From positions 1-64,000 of the forward strand of contig NZ_JASHIC010000017.1 in the NCBI RefSeq assembly GCF_030056705.1: a DNA stretch of 64,000 nt, read 5' to 3'. This stretch comes from Flectobacillus longus. GTDB lineage: Bacteria; Bacteroidota; Bacteroidia; Cytophagales; Spirosomataceae. The translations under genes and the position numbers were made by a program. The notes below the pieces were generated by a model. That model searched no databases. It was given only the letters and a program-made list of their open reading frames with translations, and was not told where the DNA came from. Positions within the stretch are counted from its first letter, which is position 1, and each line of letters opens with the position of its first letter. Shown here piece after piece: positions 34,072 through 43,794 of this stretch.

Positions 34072-35178
34072 TTAGGCTTCTCCCCAAACTTTGATAGCTG
34101 TATTTACTACCAATTCAATCTTGCGCCATTGGTCGTCATGAGTTAGGTCATTGCCATGGTGTGTTGAAGAAAAACCGCATTGTGGGCTTACACAGAGATT
34201 TTCGAGTGGCATATATTGCGCCGCCTCATCAATACGTTTGCATAAATCATCAATATTTTCTAGCTCTTTTACCTTTGAAGAAATGATTCCTAATACCACA
34301 TGTTTGTTTGTAGGTACAAATCTCAAAGGAGCAAAATCACCGCTTCTTTCATCATCATATTCCAAGAAATACGCGTCTACATTGATTTCGTTAAACAAAA
34401 TTTCTGCTACAGGTTCATAGCCACCTTCAGCAAACCAAGTACTTCTATAATTTCCACGGCAAAGGTGAATTCCAACAGTTAAATCACTTGGACGATTGTC
34501 AATTACCGAATTGATGAGGGCAGCATACGTGCGTGGCAATTCATTGGGGTCTTCTCCTCTTTCTGCTGCGGCAGCACGCATTTTGGGGTCGCACAAATAC
34601 GCCAAATTAGTATCATCCAATTGTAAGTAACGTAATCCTGCTGCGTATAAATGGTCTATTTCTTGTTTGTAGGCTTTTGACAAATCATGAAAAAACTCAT
34701 CCATATCTGGGTAAGCCTGAATGTCAATCGATTTGCGACCACCACGAAAGTGAATCATCGTTGGCGACGGAATACTTACTTTGGGAGTTTGGGTAACGAT
34801 AGATTTTAGGTAATTAAAATCGGCAACTTGAATATCTTTTTGATGCTGGAGTTTTCCTGTTACACTTAAAACAGGAGGTTTGAATCCATCTTCAGCCACT
34901 TTTGCATTTGGATTGGCGTCCATACCTCCTGTCACTGTCACCCCCGCAAGCTCTTTCAAAAAGTCTAAATGGAAATAATCTCTGCGAAATTCACCATCAG
35001 TGATAGCTTTCATCCCTGTAGATTCAAGCTTTTTGACGGTTTCTAGAATAGCAGCATCTTCAATAGCTCGTAATTCTTCGGCTGGAAGATTACCTAATTT
35101 CCACTCGTGACGATTTGTTTTTACAGACTCTGTACGAAGCAAACTTCCTACATGGTCGGCTCTAAAAGGAGGTTTCAT
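34072..35178 (-). CDS. MetE C-terminal-like (methionine synthase II family) methyltransferase
   Basis: This 368-residue protein contains only the catalytic barrel of cobalamin-independent methionine synthase. The N-terminal FRADHVGSLLR segment and zinc-ligand-type residues are visible: His and Cys in GIHLCRGNYRS and a late Cys in SPQCGFSS. It lacks the N-terminal half of full MetE, so it is unlikely to be the housekeeping enzyme. It is the first gene of the hydroxycinnamate cluster. Since no VanAB or LigM O-demethylase is present, a role in moving methyl groups released from methoxy-aromatics is an attractive but unproved idea. Confidence 0.78.
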   Translation of the reverse strand: MKPPFRADHVGSLLRTESVKTNRHEWKLGNLPAEELRAIEDAAILETVKKLESTGMKAITDGEFRRDYFHLDFLKELAGVTVTGGMDANPNAKVAEDGFKPPVLSVTGKLQHQKDIQVADFNYLKSIVTQTPKVSIPSPTMIHFRGGRKSIDIQAYPDMDEFFHDLSKAYKQEIDHLYAAGLRYLQLDDTNLAYLCDPKMRAAAAERGEDPNELPRTYAALINSVIDNRPSDLTVGIHLCRGNYRSTWFAEGGYEPVAEILFNEINVDAYFLEYDDERSGDFAPLRFVPTNKHVVLGIISSKVKELENIDDLCKRIDEAAQYMPLENLCVSPQCGFSSTHHGNDLTHDDQWRKIELVVNTAIKVWGEA

Positions 35179-35343
35179 AATTAATTAGTATTAAAATTGG
35201 ATTGAAGGGGTATTTTGGTATTTTTTCAAATGACTATTATAGCCTTTTGATTATTTAAAGTGTTGTACTCAAGGGTGACACAAAATTGTAGCGTTTGGAA
35301 GAGAATAAATAGGCGATATCAAAGTAATATTATGCAAAAACAA

Positions 35344-36291
35344 TCAATTAGAATTATTTCTATATTGTTTTGGAGTTAAAAGTGTTTTTGCTTTAAAAAA
35401 ACGACTAAAGTCGCTTGGGTCAACTTTTCCCAAACGAAAGGCAATTTCTCCAATACTCAAATCCGTTTGACTTAACAAAACTTTTGCTTCCAAAATTCTC
35501 ATTTCTTCTAATAGTTCATGAGCTGATTTCCCAGTTGTTGTTTTGACCGATTTGTGTAAATGATTAGGTGAAACAGATAAAAAATCGGCAAATTCCTGCA
35601 CTGTTTTTTTCTCATAAATCAAACTTGATAAAGCATCTTTGTAGCGTTGGGTTAAGTAAGTTGCCGCATTTTGAAGAGATTTAGGCTTGCTCTTTTCTTG
35701 TAACTTAAATTCAGTTAAAAGGGTCGTTAAATACAAAGGTAACAGCTCAAATCGTTCGGGCTGGTTCTTCTTATATTCTTGTAGTGTCAACTCAAATAAT
35801 TCAATAACTTGCTTATTATCAATTAATTCAAATACAGGATTTCCTGTAAGTTGGAAAAAGGGAAGTTCTTTAAAAATAGGAAGATTAAATCTTTTTTGCT
35901 GAAAGATTTCAGGTAAAAAATGAAGATAATACCCTTCGGCATCCTCACTGACAAATTCTATAGAAGTTATCTGGTCGGAAGGTAAAGCAAATAGCGTATT
36001 AGGACCTATTTCGTATTGAGTTAGACCTTTACTTCGTAGTACTTTTCCTTTCGTTAGAAAAATCATAAAATATACCAAACGACGATGCGGTTGTAGAGGT
36101 AGTTGTAAATGTATTTTATAATGCTCAACCCGTTCGATATGAAATTGGTCATATACTTTGGATACCACAGGCTTCCAGTTTCCAAACAGATATTCATCAA
36201 ATTGGGAAGGATTCAATACTGGAATTTTAGCATTAGCCTGTTTTTGAGCCATTTTATTATATTTTTGATGATAGTTTTTAGGTAAAATCAA
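35344..36291 (-). CDS. AraC-family transcriptional regulator
   Basis: This 315-residue regulator has an N-terminal cupin-like sensor and a C-terminal double helix-turn-helix (about 215-315), including the second-helix region IGEIAFRLGKVDPSDFSRFFK. Met14 (36252) is an alternative start. It lies next to the MetE-like and hydroxycinnamate genes on the same strand, so it may control that cluster. It is not closely similar to the PobR-like proteins nearby in the N-terminal part. Effector unknown. Confidence 0.85.
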   Translation of the reverse strand: MILPKNYHQKYNKMAQKQANAKIPVLNPSQFDEYLFGNWKPVVSKVYDQFHIERVEHYKIHLQLPLQPHRRLVYFMIFLTKGKVLRSKGLTQYEIGPNTLFALPSDQITSIEFVSEDAEGYYLHFLPEIFQQKRFNLPIFKELPFFQLTGNPVFELIDNKQVIELFELTLQEYKKNQPERFELLPLYLTTLLTEFKLQEKSKPKSLQNAATYLTQRYKDALSSLIYEKKTVQEFADFLSVSPNHLHKSVKTTTGKSAHELLEEMRILEAKVLLSQTDLSIGEIAFRLGKVDPSDFSRFFKAKTLLTPKQYRNNSN

Positions 36292-36335
36292 TCAATATTA
36301 TTTGATTTCTCAAAGTAAATCTATACCGACGAAAA

Positions 36336-37226
36336 TCAAAAATAGAGATTTCTACTTTTCTCTTTAAAGTCTTTTGGAGATAACCCTACAACCTTTTTAA
36401 AGAGTCTAGAGAAATAGGCAGGGTCATCAAAATTGACCTGATATGCCACTTCTGCAATACTCAAATTAGTGTACAAAAGATATTTTTTTGCTTCCTCTAC
36501 AAAAAAATCATGTACACATTGAATAGCGGATTTGTCGGTTACAGTACGACAAACCCGATTGAGATGCACAATCGTAATCTTTTGTTCTTCGGCATATTGA
36601 GTAATACTTTTTTGTGGACTATAAGAGTCTTTAATACTTTTGACAAAGCTTCGGTAAATAGATAGACTCCGTTGATTGCTTACTAATTTCTGTTGGTTTT
36701 GAGCACTCGTTAATCGAAAAATCTCAATACACAACATTCCTAAAACGGCTTGTATTGAGAAGTTTTTCTCTAAATAAGTACTATTTTCTTCTTCTCTAAT
36801 TCTGTCGATTAAATTTTTTACTTTCAAGAAATTGTCAGGGTAATCATTTAATAATAAGCACGTTATTTCTTGAAAAGCCAAGCTGATGGTTGGTGCCGTT
36901 TGTAACAATCTATCCCAATACGACGACGATACAGTAAGTACAATCCCCGATAATCCTGCCACAAATACGAATCCATGCAGAGTGTTAGGCGGAATAATCA
37001 CCAAGGTCATGCCATTTGTTTGCCAAGTATGATGTGCACTTATGATTTTTGCTTCACCATCTTCCAAACAAAATATCTGCCACAAATCTGTATGAATATG
37101 CGATTCTATTTGCCAGTTGTGTAGTTGACTTCGAGCCTCCAAAGGTTCGCAATGTACAAAATCAGGTAACCACCGTCGTTGTGCATCGCCATAAAGTCCC
37201 GAATAATTAATAATTCTATTTTTCAT
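36336..37226 (-). CDS. pobR: AraC-family regulator, probable PobR
   Basis: This 296-residue AraC/XylS protein has an N-terminal cupin sensor (HIHTDLWQIFCLEDGEAKI near 43-61, PPNTLHGFVFV) and a C-terminal DNA-binding domain ending with the family segment YQVNFDDPAYFSRLFKKVVG. It is transcribed away from pobA, with a 218-bp gap that contains two half-sites 21 bp apart. AraC-type PobR proteins activate pobA in response to 4-hydroxybenzoate. It has a clear paralog at 46646-47524 (shared GLYGD start and same domain order). Confidence 0.82.
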   Translation of the reverse strand: MKNRIINYSGLYGDAQRRWLPDFVHCEPLEARSQLHNWQIESHIHTDLWQIFCLEDGEAKIISAHHTWQTNGMTLVIIPPNTLHGFVFVAGLSGIVLTVSSSYWDRLLQTAPTISLAFQEITCLLLNDYPDNFLKVKNLIDRIREEENSTYLEKNFSIQAVLGMLCIEIFRLTSAQNQQKLVSNQRSLSIYRSFVKSIKDSYSPQKSITQYAEEQKITIVHLNRVCRTVTDKSAIQCVHDFFVEEAKKYLLYTNLSIAEVAYQVNFDDPAYFSRLFKKVVGLSPKDFKEKSRNLYF

Positions 37227-37320
37227 TTGATGAATTCTTGATGTATGTCGTATTGGTATATAATCTTTTCAAGGTAAACTATTTATATTTTTAGCTTACA
37301 ATATAATGCCAATGTTTATT

Positions 37321-37355
37321 TTGTCCAAATAATACCGTAATTCGTCCAAAAATAA
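37321..37355 (+). promoter_or_regulatory. Predicted PobR operator, two direct half-sites 21 bp apart
   Basis: TTGTCCAAATAAT (from 37321) and TCGTCCAAAAATAA (from 37342) are direct repeats with their TCC cores at 37324 and 37345, exactly two helical turns apart. The second core lies 27 bp upstream of the pobA -7 box. This is the usual geometry for an AraC-family activator site. Confidence 0.6.
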
Positions 37356-37371
37356 ACCTACAAGCAACTTC

Positions 37372-37379
37372 TATCTTTG
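37372..37379 (+). promoter_or_regulatory. Predicted -7 box of the pobA-pca promoter
   Basis: TATCTTTG matches TAnnTTTG exactly, 65 nt upstream of the pobA start. There is no -33 TTTG, consistent with an activator-dependent promoter. Confidence 0.55.
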
Positions 37380-37444
37380 CTTCATCAATTAAAAGTCTGG
37401 CCAGTCTTTAAATCATATTTAACGAAAAAATCTATCATAAACTC

Positions 37445-38626
37445 ATGACGAAGCACTCAACCAAAGTCGGTATCATTGGTGCAGGACCAGCCGGACTTAC
37501 ACTTGCCTTATTACTTCAAAGAAAAGGAATCGATTGTATAATTCTTGAAAACCGTAGTCGCCAATATGTGGAATCTCGTGTTCGAGCAGGCTTGTTAGAA
37601 CAAAATACAGTTGATTTAATTCGTGAACTAGGTGCATCCGAACGACTTGATAAAGAGGGACTTGAGCACCATGGTGTTTATCTGAGTTTTAATGGTGTTC
37701 GCCAACGTGTACCTTTCAAAGAGCTAACAGGTGGTCGTTGCATCACCATTTATGGACAGCAAGAAGTAGTCAAAGATTTGATTCAAGCTAATTTAGACAG
37801 AGGAATTGAAATTCTTTTTGAAGCTCATGCTAAGCATATTGAAGGTATCGAAACCGAAAACCCAAGTATTTTTTACGAACATAACGGCGAAGAACATGAA
37901 TTGTCTTGCGACTTTGTAGCAGGTTGTGATGGCTATCATGGTATTGGTCGTCAGCATTTGCCCAAAGATACTTACAACGAATTTAGAATTGAATATCCCT
38001 TTAGTTGGTTAGGTATTTTAGCAAATGTTGCCCCTTCATCTGACGAGCTGATTTATGCCTACCACGAAAGAGGATTTGCTTTGCATAGTCTTCGTTCTGA
38101 GACAGTTAGTCGCTTGTATATTCAGGTTGAGAACGATGACACAGTAGATAACTGGTCAGATGAAAAAATTTGGGAAGAGCTATCTATTCGATTAGGAACC
38201 GAAGGTTGGAAGTTACAAAGTGGTCCAATTTTCGAAAAAAGTATAACTCCTATGCGCAGTTTCATGATTGATAATATGCAACATGGACGTTTGTTTTTGG
38301 CAGGTGATGCTGCTCATATTGTACCGCCAACAGGAGGAAAAGGGTTGAATTTGGCAGTAGCAGATATTCGTTTTCTGGCATCTGCTTTGACTAATTGGTA
38401 TGATAATCAGGATGATAGTCTTCTACAAAGCTATTCACAGGATTGTTTAAGAAGAATTTGGCGTGCACAGGATTTCTCCAACTTTATGACTTATCTATTT
38501 CATAAGCAGGCGGCGCATGGTTCATTTGAAAATTTACTCCAAAAATCAAAATTTGATTATATAGGTATCTCCAAAGCCCAAGCTACAACCATAGCTGAAA
38601 ACTATGTAGGTCTGAAAGAAATTTGA
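37445..38626 (+). CDS. pobA: 4-hydroxybenzoate 3-monooxygenase
   Basis: PobA hydroxylates 4-hydroxybenzoate to protocatechuate using NAD(P)H and O2. The 393-residue flavoprotein has the GAGPAG FAD motif (11-16), the family segment ESRVRAGLLEQNTVDLIRE near 42-60 that includes substrate-pocket residues, and the second FAD motif FLAGDAAHIVPPTGGKG near 282-298. Length matches the family. It is followed 19 bp later by pcaL in the same operon and preceded by a PobR-type operator. Assignment is strong. Confidence 0.97.
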   Translation: MTKHSTKVGIIGAGPAGLTLALLLQRKGIDCIILENRSRQYVESRVRAGLLEQNTVDLIRELGASERLDKEGLEHHGVYLSFNGVRQRVPFKELTGGRCITIYGQQEVVKDLIQANLDRGIEILFEAHAKHIEGIETENPSIFYEHNGEEHELSCDFVAGCDGYHGIGRQHLPKDTYNEFRIEYPFSWLGILANVAPSSDELIYAYHERGFALHSLRSETVSRLYIQVENDDTVDNWSDEKIWEELSIRLGTEGWKLQSGPIFEKSITPMRSFMIDNMQHGRLFLAGDAAHIVPPTGGKGLNLAVADIRFLASALTNWYDNQDDSLLQSYSQDCLRRIWRAQDFSNFMTYLFHKQAAHGSFENLLQKSKFDYIGISKAQATTIAENYVGLKEI

Positions 38627-38645
38627 ATTAACCTTCCATATTTTA

Positions 38646-39818
38646 ATGGCTAACTTTCTAAATATCAACGGTCTAAATGTTCATTATAAATGGATAAACC
38701 GTAAAAAAGAAACCACCTTTGTTTTTATAAATTCACTTGGTACAGACTTTAGTATCTGGGATAAAGTGGTTGAGGGCTTGGTCGATGTTGCCAATGTATT
38801 GTGCTATGACAAACGTGGACATGGACTTTCTCAAACGGCAGCTACTACTCATGGTATGCAAAGCTACTATGAAGACCTCGTTGGTTTGCTTGATGCGCTA
38901 AAAATTCAGCAATGTATTCCTGTTGGGCTATCGGTGGGTGGTCGAGTGGCAATGCTTTTTGCAGAACGTCATCCTGAACGAGTGCAAAAGTTGATTCTTT
39001 GTGATACAGCTCATAAAATAGGCACTTCAACAAGCTGGAATCAGCGAATCGAACAGGTCAATACTGTTGGTTTGGCAGGTATTTCGGATGCAGTTATGGA
39101 AAAATGGTTTCCCGAAAGTTTTCGAAATACGCAAGTATCCGAGCTAATTGGATATCGTACGATGCTAGAAAGATGTTGTCCAAAAGGCTACATTCATTGT
39201 TGTGAAGCTATTCGTGATGCCGACTTGACCGAAAATGTTCAAAAAATCCAAACAGAAACCCTGTGTGTTGTTGGAACAGAAGACCTTTCGACCACACCAG
39301 AATTGGTCAAATCATTGGTGGCATTAATGCCTCACGCTTCGCTAGAAGAAATTGAGCGTTCGGGGCACATCCCTTGTGTAGATGCTCCCGAAAAGTTACT
39401 GTCGCTCATCTACACTTTCGCTTTTGCGCCTAGTACCGAATCCCTTTATGAGATTGGTATGAAAACCCGTCGTTCTGTTTTGGGCAATACTCATGTAGAT
39501 AGAGCCGAAGCCAATAAAAGTGATTTTGATACTGATTTTCAGTCATATATCACCCAAAGTGCTTGGGGGTTGGTTTGGTCAAGACCCGAACTCAGCAAAA
39601 GAGAGCGTAGTTTGATTACGATTGCTATCTTAGCCTCCTTAGGGCACGAAGAAGAATTGGCCATGCACATCAGAGCTACTCAGAATACAGGGGCAAGCGT
39701 GTCAGATGTTAAGGAAGTATTGTTGCATTTGGGAATTTACGCAGGTGTTCCTTGCTCAAATAGTGCTTACAAAATAGCCAAGAAAGTTTACCAAGAACTC
39801 GAAAAAAAAGGATTTTAG
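38646..39818 (+). CDS. pcaL: Fused 3-oxoadipate enol-lactonase and 4-carboxymuconolactone decarboxylase (PcaL)
   Basis: This 390-residue protein joins two steps of the protocatechuate branch. Residues about 1-258 are the alpha/beta hydrolase PcaD, with nucleophile Ser96 in GLSVGG and His in RSGHIPC. Residues about 265-390 are PcaC, a CMD-type decarboxylase domain with the GHEEELAMHIRA motif. The order PcaD-PcaC is that of PcaL fusions described in other bacteria. It converts 4-carboxymuconolactone to 3-oxoadipate enol-lactone and then to 3-oxoadipate. It is located between pobA and pcaHG. Confidence 0.95.
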   Translation: MANFLNINGLNVHYKWINRKKETTFVFINSLGTDFSIWDKVVEGLVDVANVLCYDKRGHGLSQTAATTHGMQSYYEDLVGLLDALKIQQCIPVGLSVGGRVAMLFAERHPERVQKLILCDTAHKIGTSTSWNQRIEQVNTVGLAGISDAVMEKWFPESFRNTQVSELIGYRTMLERCCPKGYIHCCEAIRDADLTENVQKIQTETLCVVGTEDLSTTPELVKSLVALMPHASLEEIERSGHIPCVDAPEKLLSLIYTFAFAPSTESLYEIGMKTRRSVLGNTHVDRAEANKSDFDTDFQSYITQSAWGLVWSRPELSKRERSLITIAILASLGHEEELAMHIRATQNTGASVSDVKEVLLHLGIYAGVPCSNSAYKIAKKVYQELEKKGF

Positions 39819-39842
39819 TCAAAACCTTCAATCATTTAACAC

Positions 39843-40541
39843 ATGAATCATAACCAAAGAGATTGGGAGGTACATCCTCCCTATTTATATCCCGACTATA
39901 AATCAACCGTTTTTAGAGCCCCCTCAAAACCTTTGATTCCGATGAAACATACGCTTTCGGAGTCAACAGGGCCAGTTTATGGACAAGAAAGTGTAGGGAA
40001 ATATGATAATGACCTTACCAAAAATGGTATTCGAAATGGTGAACCACTCGGCGAACGTATTGTGGTTTCTGGAAGAATATTAGATATTGATGGGCGTCCT
40101 ATCAAAAATACTTTGGTAGAAATTTGGCAAGCCAACGCCGCTGGTCGATACATTCATAAAGTTGACCAGCACAATGCGCCACTCGATCCCAATTTTTTTG
40201 GAGGCGGACGCTGCGTGACCGACGAAAATGGACGTTATACCTTTATGACTATTAAGCCTGGAGCCTATCCTTGGGGCAATCATCCAAATGCTTGGCGACC
40301 TAACCATATTCATTTCTCTTTGTTTGGGTCAAATATTACGAATCGTTTGGTCACTCAAATGTACTTTCCTGGCGACCCATTATTGCAATACGATCCTATT
40401 TATCAGGGAGTTCCCGAAAAAGCTAGACATCTTTTGGTATCACAATTTGATTTATCCTTGACCCAACCAGATTTTGCTTTAGGCTATAATTTTGACATCG
40501 TATTAAGAGGACATAACGCTACTCCATTCGAAAATCAATGA
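39843..40541 (+). CDS. pcaH: Protocatechuate 3,4-dioxygenase beta subunit
   Basis: This 232-residue subunit holds the non-heme Fe(III) of the intradiol dioxygenase that cleaves protocatechuate to 3-carboxy-cis,cis-muconate. The four iron ligands are visible as Tyr103 (GRYIH), Tyr142 (AYPWGN), His155 and His157 (RPNHIHFS). The conserved ring-fission segment EIWQANAAGRY is at 93-103. The stop overlaps the start of pcaG by 4 bp, so the subunits are translationally coupled. Confidence 0.97.
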   Translation: MNHNQRDWEVHPPYLYPDYKSTVFRAPSKPLIPMKHTLSESTGPVYGQESVGKYDNDLTKNGIRNGEPLGERIVVSGRILDIDGRPIKNTLVEIWQANAAGRYIHKVDQHNAPLDPNFFGGGRCVTDENGRYTFMTIKPGAYPWGNHPNAWRPNHIHFSLFGSNITNRLVTQMYFPGDPLLQYDPIYQGVPEKARHLLVSQFDLSLTQPDFALGYNFDIVLRGHNATPFENQ

Positions 40542-41101
40542 CACAGACTCCATCACAAACGGTAGGTCCATATTTTGCGTATGGGCTCAGTCCGCAACAA
40601 TATTTATACAACCATACCAGTATTGCTTCGGGCAATTTGCGCACGTCGAATACACAAGGCGAACCTATTACTATCAAAGGGCGTGTACTTGACGGACAAG
40701 GAAACGCAATCCCCGATGCGATGATTGAGATTTGGCAGGCAGATGCCAAAGGGCAATATAACCCTACTGATTCGGACTTTAAAGGTTTCGGGCGATTTGG
40801 AACAGGTACAGATCCAGAAGCACAGTTTATTTTTCAGACTATCAAACCCGCATCGGTTGACGGACAAGCACCTCATATTACTGTGGTGGTTTTTATGCGT
40901 GGTCTGTTGACACATGCCTACACAAGACTTTATTTTTCAGACGAAACAGCTGAAAATCAAAAGGATATAGTTTTAAGCACTGTTCCTGAAGAAAGAAAAA
41001 ACACACTCATTGCTCAACGACAAGAAACCCCAGAAGGTATTGTATATCAATGGGATATCGTTATGCAAGGCGAACAAGAGACGGTATTTTTTGACGTTTA
41101 A
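40538..41101 (+). CDS. pcaG: Protocatechuate 3,4-dioxygenase alpha subunit
   Basis: This 187-residue structural subunit has the intradiol fold with EIWQADAKGQYN near 67-78 but lacks the iron ligands, as is normal for PcaG. The N-terminal TPSQTVGPYFAYGL is typical. It pairs with PcaH to form the active alpha-beta protomer. The 119-bp gap to pcaIJ contains an inverted repeat of TCATGAAGTA (41109-41118 and 41186-41195). Confidence 0.96.
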   Translation: MTQTPSQTVGPYFAYGLSPQQYLYNHTSIASGNLRTSNTQGEPITIKGRVLDGQGNAIPDAMIEIWQADAKGQYNPTDSDFKGFGRFGTGTDPEAQFIFQTIKPASVDGQAPHITVVVFMRGLLTHAYTRLYFSDETAENQKDIVLSTVPEERKNTLIAQRQETPEGIVYQWDIVMQGEQETVFFDV

Positions 41102-41108
41102 AAAAGCA

Positions 41109-41195
41109 TCATGAAGTAAATATTTGTTGTAAATCGACACAAACAGATAAAGCTTTTGACATATAGGCTTACTTTCAAGTCGAAATACTTCATGA
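41109..41195. repeat. Inverted repeat in the pcaG-pcaIJ gap
   Basis: TCATGAAGTA at 41109-41118 is the exact inverted complement of TACTTCATGA at 41186-41195. The 67-nt interior shows additional partial pairing (AATCGAC with GTCGAA). It could be an mRNA structure within the operon. No ORF is present. Confidence 0.4.
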
Positions 41196-41220
41196 TTACT
41201 TTCTAAATCACTTAAAAATC

Positions 41221-42567
41221 ATGAAACAAGTACCACAAATTACGGTAGAAGCAGCAGCAGCATTGGTCAAAGATGGCGATGTCTTGTTGGGTGGGGGCTT
41301 TGGTATGACAGGGAATCCTGTTCATTTGCTTCATGCACTCGCTAAAACTCAAACTAAAAATCTCACTTTTATTGGCAATAATGTAGGCGAACCTAATCTT
41401 GGAGGGGGTAAATTGTTACTAAATGGACAAATCAGCAAAATGATTGGTTCATTTTTTACCAGTAACCCCGACGCAGTAAAAGCCGCACAATCTGGTCAGG
41501 TAGAATATGAACTTCTGCCACAAGGCACACTTGCTGAAGCCATTCGTGCTGGTGGTGCGGGAATAGGCGGTTTTTATACTCCAACTTCAGCAGGAACATT
41601 GATTGCAAAAGGAAGAGATACCAAGATTATTAATGGTCAAGAGCAAGTTTTCATCGAAGGAATTCGTGGAAATGTAGCTTTTATCAGAGCATGGAAAGCC
41701 GATACTGCGGGGAATTTGACTTACAGAATGACGGAGCAAAACTTCAATCGTGCGATGGCAACAGCAGCCGATTTGGTGATTGCCGAAGTAGAAGAAATCG
41801 TTCCTGTTGGCGAAATTGATCCTAATTTTATACATACACCAGGGTGTTTTGTTGATTATTTGGTCGAAGCCAAGGTTTCGTTAGAAGATTTAGGTTCATC
41901 GGCATCTGTCAATAGAGGCAAGAAAGTAAGCGAATCACGTATGCAAATGGCTAAGCGAGCTTTTGCAGAACTGAAAAATGGTGATGTTGTCAACCTCGGT
42001 ATTGGGATTCCGACCCTTGTTGCGGATTTAATCAAACCCGAAGATGGTATTATTCTTCATACCGAAAATGGCATGTTAGGCGTCGGTCCAGCCCCTGAAG
42101 ATGGAGGTGGTGCAATGGATTACCCTGTCAACGCTGGAAAAATTCCTGTTACGGCACTCAAAGGAAGTAGCTATTTTGATAGTGCAGATTCCTTTGCGAT
42201 GATTCGTGGTGGACACGTAGATGTGGCTATTATGGGAGGGTTGGAAGTAGATGAAAAAGGCAATTTAGCCAACTGGGCAGTGCCCGGAAAACCTCTTTTA
42301 GGTGTTGGTGGTGCGATGGATTTGGCTTCTGGTGCCAAAAAATTGATTGTTACCCTAACTCATGCCGATCCTGATGGAACCTCAAAAGTAGTTCCTACTT
42401 GTACCCTTCCACTTACGGCCGAAGGCGTAGTCGATTTGGTTATTACCGATTTAGCGGTTTTTGCTTATCCAGAAGGAAAACTCACCCTTATTGAGCTTAT
42501 GCCTAATGTGACTATCGAAGAAGTAAGAGCTAAAACTGCCGCACAATTTATCGAAAAACTCTCATGA
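41221..42567 (+). CDS. pcaIJ: 3-oxoadipate CoA-transferase, fused alpha and beta subunits
   Basis: This 448-residue protein joins both subunits of a class I CoA-transferase that moves CoA from succinyl-CoA to 3-oxoadipate. The N-terminal half has [13 protein letters not shown] and [16 protein letters not shown] linker around residue 225 ([11 protein letters not shown]) leads into the beta half, which contains [10 protein letters not shown] and the catalytic Glu in TENGMLG. The 3' end overlaps the pcaF start by 4 bp. Most bacteria encode two genes, pcaI and pcaJ. An acetoacetate or other 3-oxoacid substrate is possible, but the context favours 3-oxoadipate. Confidence 0.92.
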   Translation: MKQVPQITVEAAAALVKDGDVLLGGGFGMTGNPVHLLHALAKTQTKNLTFIGNNVGEPNLGGGKLLLNGQISKMIGSFFTSNPDAVKAAQSGQVEYELLPQGTLAEAIRAGGAGIGGFYTPTSAGTLIAKGRDTKIINGQEQVFIEGIRGNVAFIRAWKADTAGNLTYRMTEQNFNRAMATAADLVIAEVEEIVPVGEIDPNFIHTPGCFVDYLVEAKVSLEDLGSSASVNRGKKVSESRMQMAKRAFAELKNGDVVNLGIGIPTLVADLIKPEDGIILHTENGMLGVGPAPEDGGGAMDYPVNAGKIPVTALKGSSYFDSADSFAMIRGGHVDVAIMGGLEVDEKGNLANWAVPGKPLLGVGGAMDLASGAKKLIVTLTHADPDGTSKVVPTCTLPLTAEGVVDLVITDLAVFAYPEGKLTLIELMPNVTIEEVRAKTAAQFIEKLS

Positions 42568-43772
42568 AAACAGCCTATATCATCGACGCCATCCGTACTC
42601 CCATCGGAAGTTTTGGAGGGAGTCTTTCAAGTGTTCGTGCCGACGACCTAGCGGCGCTAGTCATTAAGGAATTAGTTTCTCGCAACCCACAAATCCCTGT
42701 CGAAACCATTGGTGATGTGATTTTGGGATGCCATAACCAAGCGGGAGAAGACAACCGTAATGTGGCTCGTATGGCATTGCTTCTGGCGGGATTACCTTAT
42801 ACTATTGCTGGCGAAACAGTCAATAGACTTTGTGCTTCAGGAATGTCTGCGGTGATTAATGCCAGTCGTGCAATTCAAACAGGAGATGCCGAAGTTATGA
42901 TTGCAGGAGGAATGGAACACATGACTCGTGGGCCTTGGGTTATTTCAAAAACTTCAAAACCTTTTGGGAATGACGCCCAAATGTTTGATTCGAGCTTTGG
43001 TTGGCGTTTTGTCAATCCTCTAATGCACAAAATGTATGGCACTGATGCCATGGGAGTTACCGCCGAAAATCTGGTTGAACTATATGGTATCAGTCGTGAA
43101 GACCAAGATTTATTTGCTTTTCGCTCTCAACAAAAAGCAACGCAAGCACAAGTAAATGGTCGATTAGCGGAAGAGATTATTGCGGTAAGCATTAGTCCAA
43201 AAAAGGGGGAAATTGTTCAGTTTGAGAAAGACGAGTTTGTAAAACCTCAAACCTCCTTGGAAAAACTAGCACAATTGCGACCTGCTTTCAAAAAAGAAGG
43301 TGGTAGTGTCACTGCTGGTAATGCTTCTGGCTTGAATGATGGCGCAGCCGCTATGTATTTAGCTTCTGAAGAGGCTGTTGTAAAATATGGTTTAAAACCT
43401 TTGGCAAAAGTTGTATCTTCGGCAGTCGTTGGTGTTGAGCCTAGAATTATGGGTATTGGTCCAGTTCCAGCAACTCAAAAAGCCTTGGAAAAAGCAGGAT
43501 TGACCCTCGATCAAATCGATATCATTGAGCTTAACGAAGCATTCGCTGCTCAATCTTTGGCTTGTACAAGAGCCTTAGGTTTAGCCGACGACGACCCTCG
43601 AATCAATCCTAATGGTGGGGCAATAGCTTTGGGGCATCCACTGGGTATGTCAGGTACTCGATTGATTCAAACGGCTAGCCTTGAATTACATAAGCAAAAC
43701 AAACGCTACGCTCTTTGTACGATGTGCGTGGGTGTTGGTCAAGGATATGCTGTGATTATTGAAAAGGTATAA
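42564..43772 (+). CDS. pcaF: 3-oxoadipyl-CoA thiolase
   Basis: This 402-residue thiolase cleaves 3-oxoadipyl-CoA to succinyl-CoA and acetyl-CoA. The nucleophilic Cys90 is in NRLCASGM. The C-terminal His and Cys motifs are [11 protein letters not shown] and [22 protein letters not shown] at the start is typical of PcaF. It overlaps pcaIJ by 4 bp and is followed 22 bp later by pcaB. It could also serve as the missing thiolase of the hydroxycinnamate side-chain route, which has none of its own in the window. Confidence 0.95.
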   Translation: MKTAYIIDAIRTPIGSFGGSLSSVRADDLAALVIKELVSRNPQIPVETIGDVILGCHNQAGEDNRNVARMALLLAGLPYTIAGETVNRLCASGMSAVINASRAIQTGDAEVMIAGGMEHMTRGPWVISKTSKPFGNDAQMFDSSFGWRFVNPLMHKMYGTDAMGVTAENLVELYGISREDQDLFAFRSQQKATQAQVNGRLAEEIIAVSISPKKGEIVQFEKDEFVKPQTSLEKLAQLRPAFKKEGGSVTAGNASGLNDGAAAMYLASEEAVVKYGLKPLAKVVSSAVVGVEPRIMGIGPVPATQKALEKAGLTLDQIDIIELNEAFAAQSLACTRALGLADDDPRINPNGGAIALGHPLGMSGTRLIQTASLELHKQNKRYALCTMCVGVGQGYAVIIEKV

Positions 43773-43794
43773 TTTTAGCTAAAATCAATCGCTC

